64,000 bases of DNA, from contig NZ_JYLL01000007.1 in assembly GCF_001439695.1 (NCBI RefSeq), positions 186,001 to 250,000 of the forward strand, in the 5' to 3' direction. The stretch's first letter is position 1. Each line of letters opens with the position of its first letter. Below the pieces are notes generated by a model, which worked only from the letters and a program-made list of their open reading frames with translations, made no database searches and was not told the DNA's origin. The stretch is from Pseudomonas veronii. Lineage in GTDB: Bacteria > Pseudomonadota > Gammaproteobacteria > Pseudomonadales > Pseudomonadaceae. The position numbers were made by a program, and so were the translations under genes. This document shows positions 8,270-16,504 of the stretch, one piece after another.

Positions 8270-9334
8270 ATGTTCCGTCCCAAGTTGTTGTTCACCAGCC
8301 TGGCCGCCCTCGCGCTCGGTGCCTGCTCGCCGCAAGACCCGCAAGCGGTGACCTCGGCCGCCATCGCCAAGCAAGTGATCTTGCCGACCTACAGCCGCTG
8401 GGTGGAAGCCGACCGTCAACTGGCCGTCAGCGCCCTGGCGTACTGCCAGGGCAAGGAAAGCCTGGACACCGCTCGCGCCGACTTCCTTCACGCCCAAAAA
8501 GCCTGGGCCGAACTGCAACCGCTGCTGATCGGCCCGCTGGCCGAGGGTAACCGTTCGTGGCAGGTGCAGTTCTGGCCGGACAAGAAAAACCTGGTGGGTC
8601 GTCAGGTCGAGCAACTGGTCGCCGCCCAGCCGCAGATCGATGCGGCCGCCCTGGCCAAATCCAGCGTGGTGGTGCAGGGCCTGTCGGCCTATGAATACAT
8701 CCTCTACGACGCCAAGACCGATATCGCCGACGCCGCGCAGAAAGCCCGCTACTGCCCGCTGCTGACGGCCATCGGCGAGCGCCAGAAAGCCCTGGCCGAA
8801 GAGATCCTGGCCAGTTGGAACAGCACCGACGGCATGCTCGCGCAGATGAGCAAGTTTCCCAACCAGCGCTACGCTGATTCCCACGAGGCCATTGCCGACC
8901 TGCTGCGCGTACAAGTGACCGCACTGGACACCCTGAAGAAAAAACTCGGCACGCCGATGGGTCGCCAGACCAAGGGCATCCCGCAGCCGTTCCAGGCCGA
9001 CGCATGGCGCAGCCAGTCGTCCCTGCGAAGCCTGGAAGCCAGCCTTGCCGCGGCCCAGACCGTGTGGGTCGGCGTCGACAACAAAGGCCTGCGTGGCTTG
9101 TTGCCGGCCGATCAAAAGGCCCTGGCCGAGAAGATCGACGCCGCCTATGCCGCGTCCCTGAAACTGTTCGCCAGCAATCAGCGCACCCTCAACGAATTGC
9201 TCGCCGATGACGCCGGACGCCAGCAGCTCAACGATCTCTACGACAGCCTCAACGTCGTCCACCGCCTGCACGAAGGCGAGCTGGCCAAGGCGCTGGGCAT
9301 CCAACTGGGCTTCAACGCCAACGACGGTGACTGA
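8270..9334 (+). CDS. Imelysin-family (EfeO/IrpA-like) periplasmic lipoprotein
   Basis: Protein of 354 residues with a signal peptide ending in the lipobox LGAC (Cys 19), predicted to be a periplasmic lipoprotein. The all-helical imelysin fold is suggested by the two-repeat layout and by GLSAYEYILYD at residues 137-147. The family hallmark GxHxxE appears here as G-L-S-A-Y-E, so the usual histidine is replaced by serine. Imelysin proteins are linked to iron uptake and some bind metal. The substitution suggests altered metal binding rather than peptidase activity. A strong Shine-Dalgarno (AAGGGAG) lies before ATG 8270. The stop overlaps the next start (ATGA), so translation is probably coupled. 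Confidence 0.87.
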   Translation: MFRPKLLFTSLAALALGACSPQDPQAVTSAAIAKQVILPTYSRWVEADRQLAVSALAYCQGKESLDTARADFLHAQKAWAELQPLLIGPLAEGNRSWQVQFWPDKKNLVGRQVEQLVAAQPQIDAAALAKSSVVVQGLSAYEYILYDAKTDIADAAQKARYCPLLTAIGERQKALAEEILASWNSTDGMLAQMSKFPNQRYADSHEAIADLLRVQVTALDTLKKKLGTPMGRQTKGIPQPFQADAWRSQSSLRSLEASLAAAQTVWVGVDNKGLRGLLPADQKALAEKIDAAYAASLKLFASNQRTLNELLADDAGRQQLNDLYDSLNVVHRLHEGELAKALGIQLGFNANDGD

Positions 9335-10434
9335 TGATGCTCAGGCGACAGGCTTTGGCCATTGGCAGCGCGTTGCTCGGCGCACTCACGCTGGGCGGCT
9401 GGACGTTGTTCAAGCAGAAAGACAAGGGCCCGCTGCTGCTGTCGGCGCGGGATGATGCAGACGGCAAACACTATGCTGTCGGTTATCGCCTGGACGGCCA
9501 GCGGGTGTTCGCCACCCAGGTCGGCCAGCGCTGCCACGACATCATCAACCACCCGACGCTGCCGATCGCGCTGTTTGTCGCCCGTCGCCCGGGCACCGAG
9601 AGTTACCTGATCGACCTGCGTGATGGCGCGCTGCTGCAAACCATCACCGCGAATGCAAACCGCCACTTCTATGGCCACGCGGTAATCCATAAAAGTGGCG
9701 ACTGGCTGTACGCCACCGAAAACGACACCTCCGATCCGGGCCGTGGCCTGCTCGGGGTGTACCGGTTCGAAGGCGAACGGCTGGTGCACAGCGGCGAGAT
9801 TTCCACCCATGGCATCGGCCCGCACCAGGTGGCGTGGATGCCCGACGGCGAAACCCTGGTGGTGGCCAACGGCGGCATCCGCACCGAAGCCGAAAGCCGC
9901 GTGGAAATGAACCTCAACGCCATGGAACCGAGCCTGGTGCTGATGCAACGCGACGGCAGCCTGATCAGCAAGGAAACCCTCGGCCAGCAGATGAACAGCG
10001 TGCGCCATATGGGCATCGCCAGCGATGGCACAATCCTTACCGGGCAGCAGTTCATGGGGCCGTCCCAGGAGCGCTCCGAGTTGCTCGCGATCAAGCGGCC
10101 GGGGCAGCCATTCATGGCGTTTGCGGTGGCCGACGAGCAGTTACAGGCGATGGCGCACTACACCGCCAGCGTCGCGGTACACAGCGAATTGCGCCTGGTC
10201 GCGTTGACCGCACCGCGCGGCAACCGCTTGTTTATCTGGCACATGGACAGTGGCGAGCTGCGCCTGGATGGGCCGTTGCCGGACTGTGCGGGCGTGGGTG
10301 CGGTGGCGGATGGGTTTGTCGTGACCTCCGGCCAGGGGCGCTGCCGGTTCTATGACTGCCGCCAGGCACAGCTGAGCGCAACACCGTTGGAATTGCCGGC
10401 CGGGCTTTGGGATAACCATCTGCATCTGGTCTGA
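9334..10434 (+). CDS. DUF1513 domain protein, beta-propeller-like, exported
   Basis: Protein of 366 residues whose start overlaps the imelysin stop. The N-terminus MMLRRQALAIGSALLGALTLGG carries a twin-arginine-like RRQAL before a hydrophobic stretch, so export through Tat is possible. The rest has repeated blade-like segments (GYRLDGQRVFATQ, HGIGPHQVAWMPDGETLVVANGG, RHMGIASDGTIL), giving the impression of a propeller, as expected for DUF1513. The function is unknown. It is the last gene of the operon and is followed by a terminator. Its association with a di-haem oxidoreductase and an imelysin points to a periplasmic iron or redox function, which is an inference from gene order. Confidence 0.85.
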   Translation: MMLRRQALAIGSALLGALTLGGWTLFKQKDKGPLLLSARDDADGKHYAVGYRLDGQRVFATQVGQRCHDIINHPTLPIALFVARRPGTESYLIDLRDGALLQTITANANRHFYGHAVIHKSGDWLYATENDTSDPGRGLLGVYRFEGERLVHSGEISTHGIGPHQVAWMPDGETLVVANGGIRTEAESRVEMNLNAMEPSLVLMQRDGSLISKETLGQQMNSVRHMGIASDGTILTGQQFMGPSQERSELLAIKRPGQPFMAFAVADEQLQAMAHYTASVAVHSELRLVALTAPRGNRLFIWHMDSGELRLDGPLPDCAGVGAVADGFVVTSGQGRCRFYDCRQAQLSATPLELPAGLWDNHLHLV

Positions 10435-10483
10435 CGGCCAGGCTCGGCCAACGCTGCGCCCGACGGCCAAATCGCCGACGAAA

Positions 10484-10514
10484 AAAAAGGGCCTCGTTTC
10501 ACAAGGCCCTTTTT
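10484..10514 (+). terminator. Rho-independent terminator of the di-haem/imelysin/DUF1513 operon
   Basis: AAAAAGGGCCT pairs with AGGCCCTTTTT across a 9-nt loop. The A-run/T-run symmetry makes it bidirectional, so it can also end the convergent minus-strand operon that finishes at 10532. Confidence 0.88.
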
Positions 10515-10531
10515 GGGTGGTTTCGATCGTT

Positions 10532-10759
10532 TCAACTTTGTGGCCCCATCCCTCGAGACATCCCGAACATGAACAGCAGCAGGTCATGATCGGGCTTGAC
10601 CGTCGCACTCGCCTTGGCGATGCGCGGCAGCAGGCATTGCCCGCTGCCTTGCACCGCACTGAGGACCTGTGTCCGAGGCTGTTCCCATGCAGCCAGGGCC
10701 AGGGCAGCAATGCCCAACGCCCCGACCAGAAACAGACCTCGAGCTATTTCTAGCTTCAT
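10532..10759 (-). CDS. Small single-pass membrane protein, translationally coupled to the WapQ-like gene
   Basis: Seventy-five residues starting MKLEIARGLF, with one hydrophobic segment at about residues 7-26 and a soluble tail containing one Cys (GSGQCLLPRI). The start codon overlaps the stop of the upstream kinase gene (ATGA), which fixes the start; a longer frame reading back to 10837 would run inside that gene and is rejected. I do not recognise a named family. I recall a similar short ORF at the same place in P. aeruginosa (the gene after the inaA homologue downstream of colS), so it is likely conserved. Function unknown; context suggests the envelope. Confidence 0.65.
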   Translation of the reverse strand: MKLEIARGLFLVGALGIAALALAAWEQPRTQVLSAVQGSGQCLLPRIAKASATVKPDHDLLLFMFGMSRGMGPQS

Positions 10760-11475
10760 TTGGTTAAACCCTTGATAGCGCTGCCAAACGCCGTCTCGTA
10801 AAAGTAGCTGAGTTTTGCCCAGTCGCCATCGCTCCACGACGAATGGCGGCGCAGTTGCAGCATGTCATGGGAGGCGGCTCGATAAGCGGTCAGGCGCTGG
10901 CGGCATTTCTCGAAGTCCAGCAGCGCGACTTCCACGTTGGCCGAGTCGGGCTCACCCGTGACGCGCACAAAGATATGCTTGATGTACAAGCAACCGTGTT
11001 GCCAGCGACCTTTGTGCATGCGCGCCAATGTCGCCGCCACCTCTTTGAGTACACGCTCGTGTACCGCTTCGCCGTACTGTTCACGGCCACCGGCGGCGTA
11101 CCATTTTTCGATTTCGTCGAAACCGTCCAGCGAAGCCGTCACCAACAATGCTTTCCATTGGTGTTGCGGATCACGACGCGCCTCGCAGAACACCATCTCC
11201 GGTACCCGTACATTCAGCGCGCGCAGGCCTTTGAGAGCATCCCGTTCGCGCAACACCGTCGGGCGCCCAAACGGATGCAGCAAACTGCGGTAGATATGCC
11301 CGGTCTGACGTTTGCTGTAGAGCAAACGCCCGGTGGGACCCATCACACGCTGCACGCCACTTTCACCGCCACGCCGACGATTAGGCTCTTCGACCCACTC
11401 GCCCTGCTGGCGCCAGAAATACTCAAATCGCTCTTCGGGAGCTACATGACTGCCTGCTACGCACTCAACTGCCAT
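10756..11475 (-). CDS. Lipopolysaccharide core kinase, WapQ/InaA family
   Basis: Protein-kinase-like fold of 239 residues that in this family phosphorylates lipopolysaccharide core sugar. Visible elements are FGRPTVLRERDALKGLRALNVRVPE (region around the alphaC helix), LLVTASLDGFDEIEKW (hinge), LARMHKGRWQHGCLYIKHIFV (catalytic loop, with HG in place of HRD as in InaA/Kdo-kinase relatives) and VALLDFEKCRQ (DFE metal-binding motif). The start MAVECVAG is used; an upstream extension would run into the methyltransferase gene. It follows the methyltransferase by 4 bp and overlaps the next small gene, so the three form one operon. In P. fluorescens WCS365 the equivalent orf222-wapQ operon is described as ColRS-controlled. 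Confidence 0.87.
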   Translation of the reverse strand: MAVECVAGSHVAPEERFEYFWRQQGEWVEEPNRRRGGESGVQRVMGPTGRLLYSKRQTGHIYRSLLHPFGRPTVLRERDALKGLRALNVRVPEMVFCEARRDPQHQWKALLVTASLDGFDEIEKWYAAGGREQYGEAVHERVLKEVAATLARMHKGRWQHGCLYIKHIFVRVTGEPDSANVEVALLDFEKCRQRLTAYRAASHDMLQLRRHSSWSDGDWAKLSYFYETAFGSAIKGLTK

Positions 11476-11479
11476 CCTG

Positions 11480-12160
11480 TTACCTCTTGCGCAATACGTA
11501 TACCCGCCACATGGCGTAGAACGGAATAAAGTCCAGGGACTCCTGAACTCGGAAACCGGCCTGCTCAAACTCTGCCTCGACAGTAGCAGCCGGTAACACG
11601 AACCGGTTTTGGTAACCTTCCTGCTCACCTTTCCTACGACGTTTTACTTCAGCACGCTTGCGTTTCCAGGCCTTGAAGTTGCCATCCACCCACAGCGAGA
11701 TGATCACGCTGTCGCGGGTAACACGATGAAACTCCTGCAATATCGCCAAGCGGTGCTCAGGCTCACCAATGTGGTGCATCAGGCGCATGCAGAAGATGCT
11801 GTCGACCGCGTTATCAGGCAAATCGATATCAAAGGCGGATGTCTGCAAAGGGCGTACCCGTTTGACCACATCCGCTGGCTGGGCGACCATCGCGACCTTC
11901 AACATCGACTCCGAATTATCGGCGCCGATGATCACCCGGTTGGGTTTTTCCGCCAGCAACGGCCAGAAACGCCCCGCCCCGCAAGGCAAGTCCAAGACCA
12001 GGCCAGGTTCACCGGCCATGGCCAGCGCACCGCGCGCCAACTGCTCGTCACGTTTGTGGGACAGCCGGCGAGCTAAATTATCCTGATGTTTGAGCAAATA
12101 ATTCTGTGCATGCTCTTCGTCGTACTTATCGGAAAATTCGAGCTTGATCGGGGTAGGCAT
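11480..12160 (-). CDS. SAM-dependent methyltransferase (Orf222 type), first gene of the ColR-linked operon
   Basis: Class I Rossmann methyltransferase of 226 residues. Motif I is VLDLPCGAGRFWPLL, followed by VIIGADNSESML (acidic loop) and DNAVDSIFCMRLMHHIGEPEHRLAIL (motif IV/post IV). The C-terminal half has a basic stretch (KAWKRKRAEVKRRRKGEQ). The start is MPTPIKLEF at 12160; the frame extends to 12202 but the extra 14 residues are basic and unlike the family. The target is unknown, and the operon partner is a lipopolysaccharide kinase, so an envelope substrate is plausible. A ColR-type promoter lies 68 bp upstream. Confidence 0.84.
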   Translation of the reverse strand: MPTPIKLEFSDKYDEEHAQNYLLKHQDNLARRLSHKRDEQLARGALAMAGEPGLVLDLPCGAGRFWPLLAEKPNRVIIGADNSESMLKVAMVAQPADVVKRVRPLQTSAFDIDLPDNAVDSIFCMRLMHHIGEPEHRLAILQEFHRVTRDSVIISLWVDGNFKAWKRKRAEVKRRRKGEQEGYQNRFVLPAATVEAEFEQAGFRVQESLDFIPFYAMWRVYVLRKR

Positions 12161-12202
12161 CTTACGTCTCCGTTTACTGATGCCTACGACCTTAGGTTGC
12201 AA

Positions 12203-12243
12203 ACTGTGATCAATAGGTCAACTCGTTGTGAAAAACTTGTCCT
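12203..12243 (-). promoter_or_regulatory. ColR-type promoter of the methyltransferase-wapQ operon
   Basis: On the minus strand AGGACAAGTTTTTCAC (12243-12228) is followed after 19 bases by CACAGT (12208-12203), a -10-like element. TTTTTCAC is the core of the ColR binding consensus published for P. putida, as I recall it. The box ends 68 bp before the start codon at 12160. The same box, the same 19-bp spacing and the same 68-bp distance occur upstream of the LTA-synthase-like gene at 14422-14462. Confidence 0.75.
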
Positions 12244-12347
12244 GTCCAGACTCATACATTTCAAGACTTTACCGACACGATTGATGGCACAGGGCCATCT
12301 TCGACGAATTACACTGATCGTTGCCAGCATAGCGGTAGCACGGCAAG

Positions 12348-13628
12348 TCAGGGTTTGACTTGGTTCAACTGGACATGAAAGCGGCAACCATTGGGTTCCA
12401 TGGTGCTCAGGCTGACGCTCCAGCCTTGGTTCTCGCAGATCCGCTGCACCAGCGACAGCCCCAGGCCAAGGCCCTCACCGCGTTTTTCGCTGCCGCGCAC
12501 GAAGGGCTCGAACATGGCTTCGCGCTTGTCTTCAGGAATGCCGACGCCGGAGTCTTCCACCACAAAACCACTCGGTTCCAGGGTGAGCCGGATAAAGCCC
12601 TGCTCGGTGTAATGCAGTGCATTACGCAGCAGATTGCCCATCACCGCATGCAGGAAGGTGGTGTTATAGCGCGTATCCAGGGGGTTGCCCGGCTGGTAGA
12701 TCAGTTGCAGGCCTTTTTGCTCGATCGGCTCACGCCAGAGGCCGAGCAAATCATCCGCCACCTGGGTGAGGGTTACCCGGGGGGACATGGTGGCGTCGTT
12801 GTGTTGGGCGCGTGCCAGCATCAGGAAGGTCTGCACCAGTTCACGCATTTCTTCGCAGGCCCTGGCGATGCGCAGCACCTGGTTGCGCCCACGCTCGTCG
12901 ATGGCCGGGTTTTCCAGCAGCAGCTCGCAGGAACTGGCCAATACCATCAACGGCGTGCGCAATTCGTGGCTCACATCACTGGTAAACAACTGCTCGCGGG
13001 ACAGCGCCTGGCGCAGACGGCCCAATGTGGCGTCGAAGGCCACAGCCAGCTCGCCCACTTCATCGGCGGCGTAATCCGGTGCCAGGGGCGGCGCCAGGCC
13101 GAGCAACTGGTCACGATGACGCACCTGGCGCGCCAGGCGCACCACCGGTGCCATCACCTTGCGGGCCAGCACCCAGCCGAGGAAGACCGCCAGCGCCAGG
13201 CTGAGCACGAAGCCCACCAGCACCACCGCGAACAGCACGCGCTCACGCTCTTCGAAATCGCTCTGATCTTGCAGCAGCACGTAACGCCGACCATCGACCA
13301 CTTCGACCATGGCGTGGTACGACAACGCCTCGCGGAACACTTCATGAAAACCCGGTTCCAGGTGCCGCAGGTCCTTGGGCAGCTCGAAATCCCCGCGCCC
13401 GCCGCTGAAATAGAACAGCTGGTCCGGCTCGGGTCGGTGGCTCCAGTCCTCGACGCTGTCCATCAGCAGCAGGCGCTGCAAGTCGCCGCCCAACCCTGCC
13501 GAAATCAGCTTCTCTTCCACCAGATGCACCGTCGCGATGATCCCCATCGCGAAGGCGCCCGCCACCAATGCGCTCATCAAGGCAAAGGCGATGATGATCC
13601 GCTGGGCAAGGCTTTGCTTAAACTCCAT
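12348..13628 (-). CDS. colS: Sensor histidine kinase ColS
   Basis: Inner-membrane sensor kinase of 426 residues. Order: membrane helix (residues about 10-32), a periplasmic domain of about 95 residues, second membrane helix (VLFAVVLVGFVLSLALAVFLGWVL), HAMP, HisKA with SDVSHELRTPLMVL, and HATPase with VEDSGVGIPEDKREAMFEPF and GEGLGLGLSLVQRI. In P. putida ColS senses excess zinc through periplasmic His/Glu residues including an ExxE motif; here HLVEEK, HEVFREALSYH and FEERERVL (EERE) are present. The start at 13628 overlaps the colR stop by 11 bp, so translation is coupled; an in-frame codon at 13658 is deeper inside colR and less likely. Confidence 0.93.
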   Translation of the reverse strand: MEFKQSLAQRIIIAFALMSALVAGAFAMGIIATVHLVEEKLISAGLGGDLQRLLLMDSVEDWSHRPEPDQLFYFSGGRGDFELPKDLRHLEPGFHEVFREALSYHAMVEVVDGRRYVLLQDQSDFEERERVLFAVVLVGFVLSLALAVFLGWVLARKVMAPVVRLARQVRHRDQLLGLAPPLAPDYAADEVGELAVAFDATLGRLRQALSREQLFTSDVSHELRTPLMVLASSCELLLENPAIDERGRNQVLRIARACEEMRELVQTFLMLARAQHNDATMSPRVTLTQVADDLLGLWREPIEQKGLQLIYQPGNPLDTRYNTTFLHAVMGNLLRNALHYTEQGFIRLTLEPSGFVVEDSGVGIPEDKREAMFEPFVRGSEKRGEGLGLGLSLVQRICENQGWSVSLSTMEPNGCRFHVQLNQVKP

Positions 13629-14301
13629 CACGACCCTCGGCCAGGCGGTAACCCACACCGTGTACCGTTTGCAGCAATGGCTTGGCGAAAGGTTTATCGA
13701 TCACTTGGCGCAACTGGTGGACGTGACTGCGCAGGCTGTCACTGTCGGGGCAATCATCCCCCCATAGGGCTTCTTCGAGAATTTCCCGACGCAGCACATG
13801 GGGACTTTTCTGCATCAACACCGCCAGCAGCTTCAGGCCCACCGGGTTGAGCTTGAGCAGGCGCCCTTCGCGGGTGACTTCCAGGGTATCGAGGTCGTAA
13901 TGCAGGTCGGCCACCTGCAGGGCACGGCGCCCGCCGCCGTGGGCGCGGCGCAGCACGGCTTCGATGCGCGCGGCCAGTTCCGACAGGGCGAACGGTTTGA
14001 GCAAGTAGTCATCCGCTCCGGACTTGAAGCCCTGCAGGCGGTCATCCAACTGATCGCGGGCGGTGAGCATGATCACCGGCGTATCGCGGCGCGCATCTTC
14101 GCGCAGGCGCTTGCACAAGGTGTAGCCATCGATGCCAGGCAGCATGATGTCGAGCACGATCAGGTCGTAGTGCTCGGTGGCAGCCAGGTGCAGGCCCGAC
14201 AAGCCGTCCTGCGCGCAGTCCACGGTATAACCTTTGAGCCCCAGATAATCGGCCAGATTGGCCAGAATATCGCGGTTGTCTTCAACCAATAAAATTCGCA
14301 T
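13618..14301 (-). CDS. colR: Response regulator ColR (OmpR/PhoB family)
   Basis: DNA-binding response regulator of 227 residues. The receiver domain has the acidic pair at VEDNRD, the phosphoacceptor Asp 51 in IVLDIMLPG, T at IMLTARD and K at YLLKPF. The C-terminal winged helix includes LLAVLMQKSPHVLRREILEEALWGDDCPDSDSLRSHVHQLRQVIDKP and TVHGVGYRL. In P. putida and P. fluorescens ColR controls membrane-modification genes. Here the genes on both sides of the pair carry promoter boxes matching its consensus. It is divergent from the LTA-synthase-like gene and is the first gene of the colRS operon. Confidence 0.95.
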   Translation of the reverse strand: MRILLVEDNRDILANLADYLGLKGYTVDCAQDGLSGLHLAATEHYDLIVLDIMLPGIDGYTLCKRLREDARRDTPVIMLTARDQLDDRLQGFKSGADDYLLKPFALSELAARIEAVLRRAHGGGRRALQVADLHYDLDTLEVTREGRLLKLNPVGLKLLAVLMQKSPHVLRREILEEALWGDDCPDSDSLRSHVHQLRQVIDKPFAKPLLQTVHGVGYRLAEGRDGV

Positions 14302-14421
14302 GGGCAGTGTCTCCGTACTTTCGTGCCAGCCGTGTGTTGGCCCGCGCAGCTTAAGGCCAAGTAGGGCTCAGGGATAGAGCTGAGCGCTAGGCAGATAAAC
14401 GATTTCAACCGACTAAAGAGT

Positions 14422-14462
14422 TGAACGAGTTTTTCACTATAGCTTCACAAACTCACTACAGT
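14422..14462 (+). promoter_or_regulatory. ColR-type promoter of the LTA-synthase-like gene
   Basis: TGAACGAGTTTTTCAC (14422-14437) is followed after 19 bases by TACAGT (14457-14462). The box ends 68 bp before the ATG at 14505. It matches the box upstream of the methyltransferase gene in sequence (ACnAGTTTTTCAC shared), in spacing to the -10 element and in distance to the start codon. Confidence 0.75.
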
Positions 14463-14504
14463 AGCGGGGTGAACATCGCGCGCATCGATATAAGGAAGCT
14501 GTAC

Positions 14505-16454
14505 ATGGGTTTTTTCAAAACAGCGCCTATGCGCTATTTGCTATTGGTAACCGGTGCCTGGCTGGTTATTTTCCTGCTCACACGTAGCGTATTGCTCATT
14601 ACTCACCTGAGTGAAGTCGGCGGCAATCTGTTGCCGGTGTTTGGTGTGGGCCTGCTCTATGACCTGGCCTTTCTAGCCTATGCCGCCCTTCCTCTGGGGC
14701 TGTACCTGTTGCTGTGCCCGCCCGCGCTGTGGCGTCGCCGCGGCCATCGCTGGTTCCTGCAGGCGGTGCTCACCGTCAGCCTGTTCGCGATGCTGTTCAC
14801 CTCGGTGGCCGAATGGTTGTTCTGGGATGAGTTCGGCGTGCGCTTCAACTTTATCGCTGTCGACTACCTGGTGTACTCCGACGAAGTACTGAACAACCTG
14901 CTGGAATCCTATCCCATCGGCAAGTTGCTCAGTTTGCTGGCGATGCTGGCTGTCGTGCTGAGCCTGGCCCTGCGCAAGCCATTCAATGCGGCAATGAACG
15001 CCCCGCTGCCGCCCATGCGCGGCCGTCTGTTGAATGCCTTGGCGCTGTTGGTCGTCGCGGGCCTGAGCCTGCAACTGATCAGCCAGGACAGCCCACGCGC
15101 CCAAGGTGGCAATGCCTACAAGAACGAACTGGCGAGCAATGGCCCGTATCAGTTTTTCGCCGCGTTCCGTAACAACGAGCTGGATTACTCACAGTTCTAC
15201 AAGAGCCTGCCAACCGAAATCGTAGCCAAGCAGTTGCGCGCCGAACTCAGCGAGCCCAATGCGCGCTTCATCGGCCAGGACCCACTGGATATCCGCCGTG
15301 CCATCACCCACCCGGGCACGCTGCGCAAACCCAACATCGTGCTGGTGACCATCGAAAGTTTCAGCGCCAAATACATGGGCAGCAATGGCGACGGGCGCAA
15401 CCTCACGCCGAATCTCGACGCCTTGCGTCAACAAAGCCTGTACTTCAACAACTTCTACGCCACCGGCACCCGCACCGACCGTGGCCTGGAGGCGATCACC
15501 CTGGCCATCCCACCGACGCCGGGACGCTCCATCGTCAAGCGCATTGGTCGGGAGAGCGGCTTCGCCAGCCTGGGGCAACAACTCACGGCCATCGGTTACG
15601 ACAGCGTGTTTGTGTATGGCGGGCGCGGTTATTTCGACAACATGAACGCGTTTTTCAGCGGCAACGGTTATCGCGTCGTAGACCAGAGCAGCGTGCCCGA
15701 GTCGGAAATTTCGTTCAAGAATGCGTGGGGCATGGCGGACGAGGATCTGTACAAACAGACCCTGAAGCTGGCCGATGCCGACTACGCCAAGCAGCAGCCG
15801 TTCCTGCTGCAACTGATGACCACCTCCAACCATCGCCCCTACACCTACCCGGACGGGCGCATCGATATCAAATCCGGCAATGGCCGCGACGGCGCGGTGA
15901 AGTATACCGACCATGCCATCGGCCAGTTCCTGGAAGCGGCGCGTCAGAAGCCATGGTTCGATAACACGATCTTCGTCTTCGTCGCCGACCACACCGCCGG
16001 CAGTGCAGGCAAGGAAGACCTGCCCATCACCAACTATCAGATTCCACTGTTCATCTATGCGCCGAAGCTGATCGACGCACGGGAATCGGCGCAACTGGCC
16101 AGCCAGATCGACCTGGCGCCGACCCTGCTGGGCCTGATCAACCTGAGCTATGAATCGACCTTCTTTGGCCGCGACCTGTTGCAGGACAACCCATTGCCCC
16201 CTCGGGTCGTGGTCGGCAACTACCAGCACCTGGGGCTGTTCGACGGCAAAGACCTGGCGATTCTCAGCCCACGCCAGGGCCTGCGTCGCCACGACGAGGC
16301 GCTGGGTGAAAGCCAGGAGTTGCGGGTCGGCAGCGATGACCCGCTGATCCTGCGGGCGATCACCTATTACCAGGCCGCCAGTTATGGTTTCAAACAACAA
16401 CTGCTGAGCTGGAAAGCGCCCAAGGAAGAGGCCCCGGCATTAAGCACGCGCTAA
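14505..16454 (+). CDS. LTA synthase-family membrane sulfatase-fold transferase (phosphoglycerol or phosphoethanolamine transferase)
   Basis: Inner-membrane enzyme of 650 residues with about five N-terminal membrane helices (residues 10-210) and a periplasmic sulfatase-like domain starting at PNIVLVTIESFSAKYMG, where the Glu is a metal ligand. ATGTRTDRGLEAI carries the expected nucleophilic Thr, and FVFVADHTAG gives the late DH metal ligands. The family transfers phosphoglycerol or phosphoethanolamine to glycans or lipids; which one is not readable here. The ATG at 14505 follows AAGGAAG; the frame is open back to 14421 but that would include the promoter. A ColR-type box upstream and divergent colRS suggest control by envelope or metal stress. 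Confidence 0.88.
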   Translation: MGFFKTAPMRYLLLVTGAWLVIFLLTRSVLLITHLSEVGGNLLPVFGVGLLYDLAFLAYAALPLGLYLLLCPPALWRRRGHRWFLQAVLTVSLFAMLFTSVAEWLFWDEFGVRFNFIAVDYLVYSDEVLNNLLESYPIGKLLSLLAMLAVVLSLALRKPFNAAMNAPLPPMRGRLLNALALLVVAGLSLQLISQDSPRAQGGNAYKNELASNGPYQFFAAFRNNELDYSQFYKSLPTEIVAKQLRAELSEPNARFIGQDPLDIRRAITHPGTLRKPNIVLVTIESFSAKYMGSNGDGRNLTPNLDALRQQSLYFNNFYATGTRTDRGLEAITLAIPPTPGRSIVKRIGRESGFASLGQQLTAIGYDSVFVYGGRGYFDNMNAFFSGNGYRVVDQSSVPESEISFKNAWGMADEDLYKQTLKLADADYAKQQPFLLQLMTTSNHRPYTYPDGRIDIKSGNGRDGAVKYTDHAIGQFLEAARQKPWFDNTIFVFVADHTAGSAGKEDLPITNYQIPLFIYAPKLIDARESAQLASQIDLAPTLLGLINLSYESTFFGRDLLQDNPLPPRVVVGNYQHLGLFDGKDLAILSPRQGLRRHDEALGESQELRVGSDDPLILRAITYYQAASYGFKQQLLSWKAPKEEAPALSTR

Positions 16455-16461
16455 CCAAAAC

Positions 16462-16491
16462 GTCCCGTACAGCCGAGTACGGGACTTTTTT
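16462..16491 (+). terminator. Rho-independent terminator between the LTA-synthase-like and PAP2 genes
   Basis: Perfect 9-bp stem GTCCCGTAC / GTACGGGAC with a 6-nt loop and six T residues. It ends only 13 bases before the ATG of the PAP2 gene, so it probably acts as a partial, intra-operon terminator. Confidence 0.9.
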
Positions 16492-16504
16492 ATCAGGGTT
16501 TACC

